Origin: Streptomyces ochraceiscleroticus
GTDB lineage: Bacteria; Actinomycetota; Actinomycetes; Streptomycetales; Streptomycetaceae
Assembly: GCF_000720485.1 (NCBI RefSeq)
Contig: NZ_JOAX01000007.1
Span: 1 to 64,000 of the forward strand
Reading direction: 5' to 3'
Length of the DNA: 64,000 nt
Shown: positions 42,862-51,167 of the stretch, piece after piece
How positions within the stretch are numbered: the first letter of the stretch is position 1
Layout: each line of letters begins with the position of its first letter
Translations under genes and position numbers: made by a program
The notes under the pieces: generated by a model
What the model saw: only the letters and a program-made list of their open reading frames with translations
What the model was told of the DNA's origin: nothing
Databases searched by the model: none

Positions 42862-43284
42862 ATGAATAAGCAAGTGGCGACACAGCAACGGCTCAATATG
42901 GACTGGATGCTGGAGGAGTTGGCATCCAGTGTTCCGCAGACTCGAAATGTCGTGGTGCTGTCCTCGGACGGCTTGTGCATGGCACAGTTCGGTACGGAAA
43001 AAGACACCGCGGATCGCCTGGCCGCCGCCTGTGCCGGACTGCAAAGCCTGTCGGCGGCCGTCGGTGCGGAATTCCCGCACGGCGACGGAAGAATGAAACT
43101 CGTAGTCATCGAGGTAGACGGCGGCTTCTTCTATCTGATGGCAGCCGGCGCCGGAGCGTACCTGGCAGTGCTGGCCGATGACGACGTGGATGCCGGGCTC
43201 ATCGGACAGCGTATGCGGGACCTGGTCGCGCGCATCGGTCAGCACCTCACCAGCCCGCCGCGGGCCGACCGGCAGGTTCCATGA
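42862..43284 (+). CDS. cvnB: roadblock/LC7-domain protein CvnB
   Basis: A 140-residue roadblock/LC7 (MglB-like) protein. The segment LNMDWMLEELASSVPQTRNVVVLSSDGL is the usual start of the domain and the strand-helix pattern runs to about 120. Roadblock proteins regulate small GTPases, here CvnD. It begins 14 nt after cvnA and its stop overlaps the cvnC start by 4 nt (ATGA). Confidence 0.94.
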   Translation: MNKQVATQQRLNMDWMLEELASSVPQTRNVVVLSSDGLCMAQFGTEKDTADRLAAACAGLQSLSAAVGAEFPHGDGRMKLVVIEVDGGFFYLMAAGAGAYLAVLADDDVDAGLIGQRMRDLVARIGQHLTSPPRADRQVP

Positions 43285-43649
43285 GCGACCCGGAACAGCC
43301 ACAGCGCCCGGACTGGGAAGAGGGCGGTCCCGAACGGCTCTACGTCATCACGTCCGGCCGGGACCTGCCCGACAAGCGCTCCCCGCTGGACATGGTCACG
43401 CTGATCGTGAGCCGGAACGAGGCCGGCGTGAGCATGCAGCCCGAACAGGCCGCCATCGTCCACATATGCGACTATCCGCTGTCCGTCGCCGAGATCTCCG
43501 CCTATCTCCATCTGCCGGTCAGCGTGATCGCGGTACTGCTCACGGATCTGCTGTCGAACGGCCATGTCGAAGCCCGGGTACCGGCCCCGGCCAAGTTGCC
43601 CGATGTCGCCCTTTTGGAGGCGGTGATGCATGGACTTCAGAAGCTCTGA
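43281..43649 (+). CDS. cvnC: DUF742 protein CvnC
   Basis: A 122-residue DUF742 protein. RLYVITSGRD, LDMVTLIV and the winged-helix-like end PLSVAEISAYLHLPVSVIAVLLTDLLSNGHVEAR are typical. CvnC contacts other conservon parts and may regulate the GTPase. It overlaps cvnB by 4 nt and cvnD by 20 nt, so the set is translated as a unit. Confidence 0.94.
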   Translation: MSDPEQPQRPDWEEGGPERLYVITSGRDLPDKRSPLDMVTLIVSRNEAGVSMQPEQAAIVHICDYPLSVAEISAYLHLPVSVIAVLLTDLLSNGHVEARVPAPAKLPDVALLEAVMHGLQKL

Positions 43650-44253
43650 ACCCGTCGTCGGTCCCCGGAGCGAGGACGCCCTGCCGGCCTCGGTCACCTC
43701 GGCGGTGAAGGTGGTGGTCGTCGGCGGCTTCGGAGTCGGTAAGACCACCATGGTCGGAGCGGTCAGTGAGATCAGGCCGCTGACCACCGAGGAGACCATG
43801 ACCCAGGCGAGTGCCGGGGTGGACGACATCGCCGGCATCGAGCGCAAGTCCGAGACCACCGTGGCGATGGACTTCGGCCGGATCACCCTCAATGACGAGC
43901 TGGTGCTGTACCTGTTCGGCACCCCGGGCCAGCAGCGATTCTGGTTCCTGTGGAACGGCCTCTTCGAAGGCGCACTGGGCGCGGTGGTCCTGATCGACAC
44001 CCGGCGGCTGGAAGACAGCTTCGACGTGATGGGCCGGCTCGAGGAACGTGGCACGCCTTTCGTCGTCGCCATCAACGCCTTCCCGGACGCCCCCTCCCAC
44101 CCCGTGGCCGAACTCCGAGCGGCCCTGGACATCCCCGATGACGTACCGGTCATCGATTGTGATGCCCGCAAGCGCGGCTCCAGCCGTGATGCCCTGCTGA
44201 CCCTCATGCGTTACCTGCACACCCTCACCACCACAACCCCGGAGCCATGGTGA
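43630..44253 (+). CDS. cvnD: conservon small GTPase CvnD
   Basis: A 207-residue Ras-like ATP/GTP-binding protein (DUF258-like group of conservons). The P-loop is GGFGVGKTTM near 32-41, the G3-like site is FGTPGQQRF near 97-105, and the G4 position reads INAFPD rather than NKxD, as usual for CvnD. It overlaps cvnC by 20 nt and the P450 by 7 nt. It should switch between nucleotide states under CvnB/CvnC control and pass the signal from CvnA. Confidence 0.94.
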   Translation: MDFRSSEPVVGPRSEDALPASVTSAVKVVVVGGFGVGKTTMVGAVSEIRPLTTEETMTQASAGVDDIAGIERKSETTVAMDFGRITLNDELVLYLFGTPGQQRFWFLWNGLFEGALGAVVLIDTRRLEDSFDVMGRLEERGTPFVVAINAFPDAPSHPVAELRAALDIPDDVPVIDCDARKRGSSRDALLTLMRYLHTLTTTTPEPW

Positions 44254-45719
44254 CCGCCTCTTTCTCCGACCCGTCCCGCACCACGTCAGCATCCGAGCCG
44301 CCTCCGGAGTGTCCGGCACACGCCCGGTTCGGGGACCCTGCCGGCCTTGCGCGGCTTCTCGGACCCGAGGCGGCCGAGAACCCCATGAGCCTGTACGAGC
44401 GATTGCGCGCCGAGCACGGGCCCGTCGCGCCCGTCCTGCTGGACGGCGACCTGCCGGCCTGGCTCGTCCTCGGTTACCGCGAGATCCTGGAGGTCGCCGG
44501 TACACCCTCCCGGTTCAGCCGCGACTCCCGCACCTGGCGCTGGTTCAGGGAGGGCAAGGTTCCGCCGGATTCCCCGCTGCTCCCGATGATCGCTTGGCAG
44601 CCGGTCTGTCTGTTCCTCGACGGTGCGGAGCGCGACCGGCTGCGCCTGGCGGTCACCGACAGCCTGGAGCGCTTCAACCGCCGCGGAATCCGACGCCAGA
44701 TCACCCGCTCCGCCCACCAGTTGATCGACGGCTTCGCCGGCCGGGGAGCAGCGGATCTGGTGGGCGACTTCTCGGAGCAACTGCCCATGCTCGTGATGAC
44801 ACAGCTCCTGGGAATGCCCGACGAGTACGGCCCGCGGCTGGTCGAAGCCAGCAGAGACATGGTGGCGGGCACCGAGACGTCGGTGGCCAGCAACGAGTTC
44901 ATCGTGGAGACTCTCCAGCAGCTCGTGCGGCGCAAGCGGGGAAACACCGGCCACGACATCACGTCCTGGCTGATCGAGCACCCCTCCGCGCTCACCGATG
45001 AGGAGGTGTGGAATCACCTGCGGGTCATCCTCATCGCCGGGAACGAAACCACTGTCAACCTCCTCAAGAGCACCCTGCGAATGGTGCTGACCGACCCCCG
45101 CTGCCACGCGTCGCTGGCCGGCGGACAGATGACCCTGCCCGACGTGGTGGAGCAGGTCCTGTGGAGCGAACCGCCACTCATGACCATCCCCGGTCGCTGG
45201 GCTGCCGTGGACACGGAGATCGGCGGTCAGAAGGTCGAGGCGGGCGACATGCTGCTGCTCGGTCTGGCCGCCGGGAACCACGACCCGGCCGTCCGGCCGG
45301 ACCCCACGGCTCCCCTGCACGGAAACCGTTCGCATCTCGCCTTCAGCAGCGGCCCGCAGGAGTGCCCCGGCCAGAACATCGGCCGCGCCATCACCGACAC
45401 CGGCATCGACACTCTGCTGGCGCGGCTGCCCGACGTGGGTCTGAGCATTCCCGAGGAGGAGCTGCGCTGGAAATCGGGCTGGATGACGCGCCACCTGACC
45501 AGCCTCCCGGTGACATTCACCAGGCCGCGGTCCGGCAGTGCGGTCACGGCCGCCGCTCCGGTCGGCGTCGGCGCGGCGGCCGAGGGGCCGCTGCGGGACG
45601 GTACGGACAGCGCTTCGCGTCCCGCTGCCGCGCTCCCCGTACCGTATCCGCCGCCCCCGGCCCTCAGGAGGCGAGCATCGTGGTGGGACTCCCTGAAGGG
45701 ATGGCTACGCGGCCGGTGA
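44247..45719 (+). CDS. cvnE: conservon cytochrome P450, CYP157-like, without the ExxR arginine
   Basis: A 490-residue P450. The heme loop FSSGPQECPG has the Cys ligand at 373 and the I-helix AGNETT is normal. The K-helix, where nearly all P450s have ExxR, reads E302-Q-V-L-W: Leu replaces Arg. This is a known peculiarity of the CYP157 family of conservon P450s. A Pro/Ala-rich tail with a final amphipathic WWDSLKGWLRGR segment extends about 70 residues beyond the fold, perhaps a membrane foot. The start overlaps cvnD by 7 nt; the stop overlaps the convergent aminotransferase by 15 nt. Only one P450 is present; many conservons have a CYP154 partner too. Confidence 0.92.
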   Translation: MVTASFSDPSRTTSASEPPPECPAHARFGDPAGLARLLGPEAAENPMSLYERLRAEHGPVAPVLLDGDLPAWLVLGYREILEVAGTPSRFSRDSRTWRWFREGKVPPDSPLLPMIAWQPVCLFLDGAERDRLRLAVTDSLERFNRRGIRRQITRSAHQLIDGFAGRGAADLVGDFSEQLPMLVMTQLLGMPDEYGPRLVEASRDMVAGTETSVASNEFIVETLQQLVRRKRGNTGHDITSWLIEHPSALTDEEVWNHLRVILIAGNETTVNLLKSTLRMVLTDPRCHASLAGGQMTLPDVVEQVLWSEPPLMTIPGRWAAVDTEIGGQKVEAGDMLLLGLAAGNHDPAVRPDPTAPLHGNRSHLAFSSGPQECPGQNIGRAITDTGIDTLLARLPDVGLSIPEEELRWKSGWMTRHLTSLPVTFTRPRSGSAVTAAAPVGVGAAAEGPLRDGTDSASRPAAALPVPYPPPPALRRRASWWDSLKGWLRGR

Positions 45720-46928
45720 CGCGGAAGTAAGGTCGGCAACGGACCTTTCCATCCGGTTCAGCGCCTCTTCCAGCATTCCCCGGGAAGTGGCATAGCTGAT
45801 ACGGACGTTGCCTTCGGCGGCCGGTCCGAACCATTCGGTGGTGCCGGCCACTACTGCCACCCGGGCTTCCGCCAGCAGGAATTCAGCCATCGCCCGGCTG
45901 TCCAGCCCGGTGGAAGAGATGTCGGGGAACAGGACGAACGTCCCGTCCGGGCGGGAGCACGATATGCCGGGGATCGCGTTCAGCCGTTCCACGCAGTAGT
46001 TCCGCGTCTCGTGCAGATGCTTCACGAAGGAATCGTGCCAGGGCCAGCCGTGCCGCAGTGCCGCCAGCGCACCGACCTGCGTGAAGGGGGTCAGGCTGTA
46101 CGCGGCACCGAGACACTGGAAGGTGAGCTGCAAATTGACCGCCGCTCTCGCGTCCGGGGCGATGACGAACCCCATCCTCAGCCCGGGCAGCGCGAATGTC
46201 TTCGAGAGCCCGGTCACCGTATAGATCTGCTGGCTTTCCGCAGTATCCAGGCCGGCCATGCTGACGTGCGCCGCGGGCGGGTACACGATCTCATTCCACA
46301 CCTCGTCGGAAAGTATCGGCACACCATGCTTCTCCGCTGTCTCCGCTATCGTCCGGAGCGTCGCCTCGGTGAAGACCGTACCCAGGGGGTTGTGCGGATT
46401 GCACAGACAGATCAGGGCAGTGCGCGGAGTGATCAGAGACGCGAGTCGGTCCGGATCGAGCCGCCCCGTGTCCTTGTCGACCGGGCAATAGACCCGCCGG
46501 GCCCCCGCGGCATCAATGGCTTGGCCGAAGAGCAGGTCAACCGGGTCCAGCAGTATGCACTCATCGCCTTCTCCGCAGAGAAGACGCACCACTCCCCAGA
46601 GTGCGGACGCCGTACCAGGGGTCAGCACCACGCGATCGGGAGCCGCACTGATTCCGTACCGAGCCTCGGCCACGTCGGAGTACGTTTCCCGGAGTTCATC
46701 GAGTCCCGCGGGTGAGGCATAGGGGAAGTAGCCATCGGAAAGAGAACGGGCGAGGGCATCCGTGACCGCTTGAGGCCCGGGAAAGTCCGGTTCCGCTGCC
46801 GTCAGCGGGATGACGTCGGGCGGGTAAGCACCCCACCGGATATGTGATCGACGCCGCAGTAGATCGGGCCGGACCCTCGCGTCACCGAACAGTGACCCGA
46901 GCGGTCCGGTCGCGGCATGGAACGGCAT
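45705..46928 (-). CDS. class I/II PLP-dependent aminotransferase
   Basis: A 407-residue fold-type I aminotransferase. Seen: CNPHNPLGTVFTEATL (substrate/PLP loop), LSDEVWNEIVYP (Asp binding the pyridine N), TVTGLSKTFALPGLRMGFV with the Schiff-base Lys. Layout is that of MalY/PatB-like aminotransferases or C-S lyases. The ATG at 46928 has AAGGAGG 9 nt upstream, inside the end of the prenyltransferase gene; only 5 nt separate the two. A joint role in a prenylated amino-acid pathway is likely, for instance deamination or side-chain cleavage of prenyl-tryptophan; substrate is inferred from position only. Confidence 0.88.
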   Translation of the reverse strand: MPFHAATGPLGSLFGDARVRPDLLRRRSHIRWGAYPPDVIPLTAAEPDFPGPQAVTDALARSLSDGYFPYASPAGLDELRETYSDVAEARYGISAAPDRVVLTPGTASALWGVVRLLCGEGDECILLDPVDLLFGQAIDAAGARRVYCPVDKDTGRLDPDRLASLITPRTALICLCNPHNPLGTVFTEATLRTIAETAEKHGVPILSDEVWNEIVYPPAAHVSMAGLDTAESQQIYTVTGLSKTFALPGLRMGFVIAPDARAAVNLQLTFQCLGAAYSLTPFTQVGALAALRHGWPWHDSFVKHLHETRNYCVERLNAIPGISCSRPDGTFVLFPDISSTGLDSRAMAEFLLAEARVAVVAGTTEWFGPAAEGNVRISYATSRGMLEEALNRMERSVADLTSASPAA

Positions 46929-46933
46929 GAGGA

Positions 46934-48040
46934 TCAGCCTCCTTGATAACGGGCGGGCGGGTATCGGTCGTACAGCTCCGAGGACCAATACGTGGCCAGG
47001 TGGGGACGGCCCTTGTGCACACGTGCCGATGCATAGGTGTGTATCCCGCGCCCGTCCGACAGCGGACGGCGGGCCACGTGGTTCAGCAGTGACTGATAGC
47101 AGCCGCTGGGGAGCCCCATATCGGTCATGACGGAGCTGATGCGATCGCGCATTGTTGCGTCGCTCTTCGCGTACCGCCACAGCGGCACGTACACCGTGGC
47201 GGAGACAGGGACATGCTCGCCGGCAGCCGTAAACGTCAGATTACTGACAAGGGGCTGTTCTCTGAGCTCGCCGGCCCGGCCGGTCAGCTTCCGGCAGAAT
47301 TCGCCCAGGAGGCCGGACTCATGCTGCGCGGAAATCTCCATGCGGGCGTCCAGGTCTGCCGGGGAGACATCGTAGTGACGAAAATACACCTTGATGCGCG
47401 ACTCGGGACCGTCGATCAGGTCGAGACCGAAGTAGACGATTCGATCGAGATCGAATCCCCGACGAGCATATGCGCTGACCGCTTTCCATGCCTTACCGAA
47501 CCCCAAGCGCTCCAGCGCCTCGCGAGTCCGCTCGGCGCCGGTCATGACGTTATTGGCGCTCGGATTCAGATAGACCTTGAACTCGGGCCGCCCCGTTGGC
47601 GCGAAGATGGCGGCGCACATCATGGCGAAGCCGCTCGGGCCTTCGTCCGGCAGGAACAGATCCCGAACTGTCGCGAGTCGGTCGTCGACGGCGCCGAAGT
47701 CACGGGTGAGCCCTTGAGAAAGCTCGATCGCTGATTCCTGTGCGGCCAGAGTATTCGGCTCGTCCGGGATTGCCTCCACGAGCACCCGGACTTTCACGCA
47801 GCCATCCGAAAAAGCGGCGGAAAACTCGATCGGCGAACCGTCGGCACACACATCCGAGTGCCAATCGGGTTGCTGCGCGATCCACCGTCTCCCCCACGGC
47901 GAAAGCATCCTGCGCAGCACCCTCACCCCTTGCTCGACATCCAGCCCAGCGCTCTCAAGGAGACGTTTTGCGGTGGAAATCCCGTAATCCAGGAACGTCA
48001 CGTCAGCAGACCCTCGCGAATCCGACTGCGGAGACAACAT
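46934..48040 (-). CDS. DMATS-type aromatic (indole) prenyltransferase
   Basis: A 368-residue ABBA-fold prenyltransferase of the bacterial DMATS group. Characteristic pieces: EFSAAFSDGCVKVRVLVEAI, PEFKVYLNPSA (Lys/Tyr binding diphosphate), SRIKVYFRHYDVSPADLD, and VSATVYVPLWRYAKSD. Relatives in Streptomyces prenylate tryptophan or indoles with dimethylallyl diphosphate, no Mg2+ needed. The ATG at 48040 follows GGGGAGG. First of a two-gene operon with the aminotransferase. An AT-rich patch at 48150-48187, 110-147 nt upstream, is the likely promoter area. Regiochemistry (C4-C7 or N1) cannot be read. Confidence 0.9.
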   Translation of the reverse strand: MLSPQSDSRGSADVTFLDYGISTAKRLLESAGLDVEQGVRVLRRMLSPWGRRWIAQQPDWHSDVCADGSPIEFSAAFSDGCVKVRVLVEAIPDEPNTLAAQESAIELSQGLTRDFGAVDDRLATVRDLFLPDEGPSGFAMMCAAIFAPTGRPEFKVYLNPSANNVMTGAERTREALERLGFGKAWKAVSAYARRGFDLDRIVYFGLDLIDGPESRIKVYFRHYDVSPADLDARMEISAQHESGLLGEFCRKLTGRAGELREQPLVSNLTFTAAGEHVPVSATVYVPLWRYAKSDATMRDRISSVMTDMGLPSGCYQSLLNHVARRPLSDGRGIHTYASARVHKGRPHLATYWSSELYDRYPPARYQGG

Positions 48041-48533
48041 GGAATTCCTCCCCTATCTCTCACCGGTCTCGCCGTACAGCGCGCTTGCCTCACCGACCCA
48101 TCGGCCGTCCCCGATAGGCCCCCAGGACCCTGCCTGCCACTCCGCCAGAGAATCGGATTTTATTGACTTAAGAAATAACGAAGAATCTCCCCACCCGACA
48201 GAAGCGCACAGGGGGCTTGCGGAGTGCTTCCCATCGTCAGCGCGCGCCCTTGCCTGACGGGTGTGCACACCGTCGACCAGTGAGACAGGATCAGCCTCGT
48301 CGGGCCCCGGGATTCAGGGCCACCGTGCGTGGGCGCGGGCCGAGGGCGGTGCGGTCATGGCGCGTTCTCGCTTTGGCGAACCTGCTTCGACTCCGCGGTT
48401 TACGCCAAGATGGTAGATCTGGCTTCGGGACGCTGCGAAATGGGGGGGCTCGCGTGATTGGTCTGGCAGGAGTGAACCTGGAAGTCGGCCCGGCCGTCGT
48501 GGTGGGCGCGGGTCGACCGGACGCGGTGGGCGG
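48041..48533. other. intergenic region between prenyltransferase and PAP2 genes
   Basis: 493 nt without a gene I can support. It holds an AT-rich island at 48150-48187 (including TTGACTTAAG and, on the minus strand, CAATAAAAT, a fair -10 for the prenyltransferase). The rest is ordinary high-GC sequence; no hairpin terminator stands out. Confidence 0.55.
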
Positions 48534-49244
48534 GTGACCGGCCGGTCGGCGCACGCGGTGTTACCCCCGTCGCTGCGCGCGTGGATCGGGCCGATCGCGG
48601 TCCTCGCTGCACTGGTGGTCGTCGTGCAGGGGGGCCTGTACGCCGGCCACAGCGAGCCCGGCAGGGTGGACAGGTGGTTCGTCGACCCGACGGCGGACAG
48701 CGTGCGGGCGCCGTGGCGGAGCGTCGCTCTGACCATCGACTTTCTGGGGGAGCCCGCCGGAGCGGCGGCGCTGGTCGTGGCCGTCGTGGCCGGCTGCCTG
48801 CTGCTTCGGCGTCCTCGCGCGGCGGTGCTCGTCGTTGTCGGGGCCGGCATGAGCGTGGGAACGGCCACCCTGCTCAAGTCCCTGGTGGGGCGCACCATTC
48901 ACGGCCACGGCAACCTGTCCTATCCGAGCGGGCACACCGCCTTCTTCACCGCGCTCGCCCTTGTCGTGGCGCTGCTCGCGAGCGGCCGGCTCGGCCTTGG
49001 CAGGACGGCCGGCACATCACTCGTGCTCGCCGCGGCGCTGGTTGGCGGCGCCGCCATGGGATGGGCCCAGGTCGCCCTGGGCGCGCACTACCCGACCGAC
49101 GTCCTCGGCGGCGGGTGCACCGCGCTGGCGGTGATACCGGTGACCGCGTGGCTGGTCGACCGGATGGCTGACCGGCTGGTCGACCGGAGGGCCGGTCAGG
49201 TGGCCGATCGGGTGACCGACGCCGGTCGGCGGGAGCGCCGCTGA
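48534..49244 (+). CDS. PAP2-family membrane phosphatase
   Basis: A 236-residue membrane protein with about five helices and the acid phosphatase core: motif 1 KSLVGRTIHG, motif 2 YPSGHTAF, motif 3 QVALGAHYPTDVLGG. Motif 1 lacks the usual Pro after Arg and motif 3 lacks the SR pair, but the catalytic His residues and Asp are there. Such enzymes hydrolyse undecaprenyl diphosphate or phosphatidate on the outer face, which fits the neighbouring glycan cluster. GTG at 48534 has only a weak ribosome site. The C-terminus is a run of VDR/ADR repeats. Convergent with the aminotransferase at 49262. Confidence 0.85.
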   Translation: MTGRSAHAVLPPSLRAWIGPIAVLAALVVVVQGGLYAGHSEPGRVDRWFVDPTADSVRAPWRSVALTIDFLGEPAGAAALVVAVVAGCLLLRRPRAAVLVVVGAGMSVGTATLLKSLVGRTIHGHGNLSYPSGHTAFFTALALVVALLASGRLGLGRTAGTSLVLAAALVGGAAMGWAQVALGAHYPTDVLGGGCTALAVIPVTAWLVDRMADRLVDRRAGQVADRVTDAGRRERR

Positions 49245-49261
49245 CGTCACGGCACGTCTCG

Positions 49262-50608
49262 TCACGCCAAGCGGCGGAATACGGGCTTCACCGGTCGCCC
49301 ACCCAGCCAGGGCGTGGGATCCCCGGCGTCCAGCGCCTTTCGGTACACCGCGCAAGCCTGGGCCACCACGTCGACGGTGTGGTCGATGTCGGCGTCGCTG
49401 AGTGCGCTGCTCACCACGAACGAGGGGGCGAGCACTCCGCCCGCGAGGAGCCGGCGCAGGAACAGGGTGCGGTACCGCTGCGACGGTTGCCGGTTCTCGT
49501 CGAGGGTGGCGAAGACCAGGTTGCTGTGCCGGCCCCGGACGACGACGTGGTCGCCGACGCCCATGCTCGCCGCGGCTTCGCGGACACCGGCGGCCAACCG
49601 CTCACCGAGGGCGTGCAGTTGTGCGGTGATGCCCTCTTCGACGTAGGTGGCTTGCACGGCCATCGCGGCTGCCAGGGAGTGCGTTTCCGCGCCGTGCGTG
49701 GTGGACAGCAGGAACACCCGGTCGTCGGAGTGCCGCAGCCCGCCCCGTTCCATCAGCTCACGGCGCCCGGCGAGCGCGGAGACGGCGAATCCGTTGCCGA
49801 GCGCCTTGCCGAACGTGGAGAGGTCGGGGACGACGCCGTACAGGCCCTGGGCGCCCGCTTCGGACCAGCGGAGGCCGGTGATCATCTCGTCGAAGATCAG
49901 TACGCAGCCGTGCCGGTCGGCCAGTTCGCGCAGCCCTGCGAGATACCCGGGTGGGGGCTCGGTGTGTGTGGTGGCCGGTTCGAGGATCAGGCAGGCGACC
50001 TCGTCCTGGTGCCGGGTGAGCATTTCCTCCGTGGCCGCCAAGTCCCCGTAAGGGAAGGACACCGTGAGTTCGGTGGTCGCCGTGGGGATGCCGGCGGACA
50101 TCGGCGTGGTGCCGATGAACCAGTCGTCGGTGGAGAAGAACGGATGGTCGGCGCAGATCGCCACTCGCGGGCGGCCGGTGACGGCGCGGGCGAGGCGTAC
50201 CGCGGCGGTGGTGACGTCGGAGCCGTTCTTCGCGAACTTCACCATCTCGGCGCTCGGCACCGTGGCCAGGAAACGTTCCCCGGCCTCGACCTCCACGATG
50301 GACGGCCGAACGAAGTTGCTGCCGCGGTCGAGTTGCCGCCGCACCGCCTCGATCACCCGCGGGTGGGCGTGGCCGAGGCTGACCGACCGCAGGCCGGAGC
50401 CGTACTCGATGTAGCGGTTGCCGTCGATGTCCCACACGTGGGCACCGCGGCCGTGGCTGATGACCGGGGCCAGGTTCTCGGGGTACTGGTCGTCGCCCTT
50501 GGCGTAGGTGTGCGCGCCTCCGGGGATCAGGTCGTGCAGCCGCTCGTTCGCCGTCCGCGACCGGGTCAGGACGAACTCCTCGGATTCCTCGGTGTGTTCG
50601 GTGTCCAC
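49262..50608 (-). CDS. class III aminotransferase (glutamate-1-semialdehyde aminomutase-like)
   Basis: A 448-residue PLP enzyme of the HemL-like class III group. Seen: IPGGAHTYAKGDDQYP at the N-terminus, NGSDVTTAAVRLAR, VLIFDEMITGLRW (Asp), and STFGKALGNGF with the PLP Lys. Within glycan clusters such HemL-like proteins aminate or modify sugars or side-chains rather than make haem, so it is not the housekeeping hemL. GTG at 50608 follows AGGG. Last gene of the minus-strand cluster, 7 nt after the epimerase. Confidence 0.88.
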   Translation of the reverse strand: MDTEHTEESEEFVLTRSRTANERLHDLIPGGAHTYAKGDDQYPENLAPVISHGRGAHVWDIDGNRYIEYGSGLRSVSLGHAHPRVIEAVRRQLDRGSNFVRPSIVEVEAGERFLATVPSAEMVKFAKNGSDVTTAAVRLARAVTGRPRVAICADHPFFSTDDWFIGTTPMSAGIPTATTELTVSFPYGDLAATEEMLTRHQDEVACLILEPATTHTEPPPGYLAGLRELADRHGCVLIFDEMITGLRWSEAGAQGLYGVVPDLSTFGKALGNGFAVSALAGRRELMERGGLRHSDDRVFLLSTTHGAETHSLAAAMAVQATYVEEGITAQLHALGERLAAGVREAAASMGVGDHVVVRGRHSNLVFATLDENRQPSQRYRTLFLRRLLAGGVLAPSFVVSSALSDADIDHTVDVVAQACAVYRKALDAGDPTPWLGGRPVKPVFRRLA

Positions 50609-50615
50609 GCCGACT

Positions 50616-51167
50616 TCACCCTTCCTTGCGCTTCAGGACCTCGGCGAGGCTGGGCGCCTCCCGGTCCCGCTGGGACATCGATGTGACCGGCAGCGGCCAG
50701 GGGATGGCGAGCTCCGGGGCGTCGAAGGCGATCGTCACGTCCTCGGCCGGGTCGTGCGGGCGGTCGATCCGATACGAGGTGTCGGCGGTTTCGGTCAGCG
50801 CCTGGAAGCCGTGTGCGCAGCCCGCCGGGATGTAGAGGGTCTTCTGGGTCTCGTCGGACAGCTCGAAGAAGGCCCGGTTGCGGTAGGTCGGTGAGTCCGG
50901 ACGCAGGTCCACGATGACGTCGAAGATCCTCCCGTACGAGCACCGCACCAGCTTCGCCTCGCCGGCGCCGGAACGCAGGTGCAGACCGCGCAGCACGCCC
51001 CGGACCGAGCGGGACAGGCTGTCCTGGACGAAGGCGTCCGGGTCGAGGCCCACCGAGCGGACCACGTCGGCGTCGAAGGTGCGGCAGAAGAAGCCGCGTT
51101 CGTCTGCGTACGGTGTCGGTTCGAAGAGATACGCGCCGGCGATCTCCGGGACTTCGGCCGCCTTCAT
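50616..51167 (-). CDS. dTDP-4-dehydrorhamnose 3,5-epimerase-like (RmlC) protein
   Basis: A 183-residue cupin-fold sugar epimerase. Seen: FEPTPYADERGFFCRTFDADV, VRGVLRGLHLRSGAGEAKLVRC with the catalytic His, YIPAGCAHGFQAL. It would epimerise C3 and/or C5 of a nucleotide 4-keto sugar. The Q of the common HxQ after the catalytic His is R, so it may be a 3- or 5-mono-epimerase of the variant type. Its ATG overlaps the pyruvyltransferase stop (ATGA). Confidence 0.9.
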   Translation of the reverse strand: MKAAEVPEIAGAYLFEPTPYADERGFFCRTFDADVVRSVGLDPDAFVQDSLSRSVRGVLRGLHLRSGAGEAKLVRCSYGRIFDVIVDLRPDSPTYRNRAFFELSDETQKTLYIPAGCAHGFQALTETADTSYRIDRPHDPAEDVTIAFDAPELAIPWPLPVTSMSQRDREAPSLAEVLKRKEG

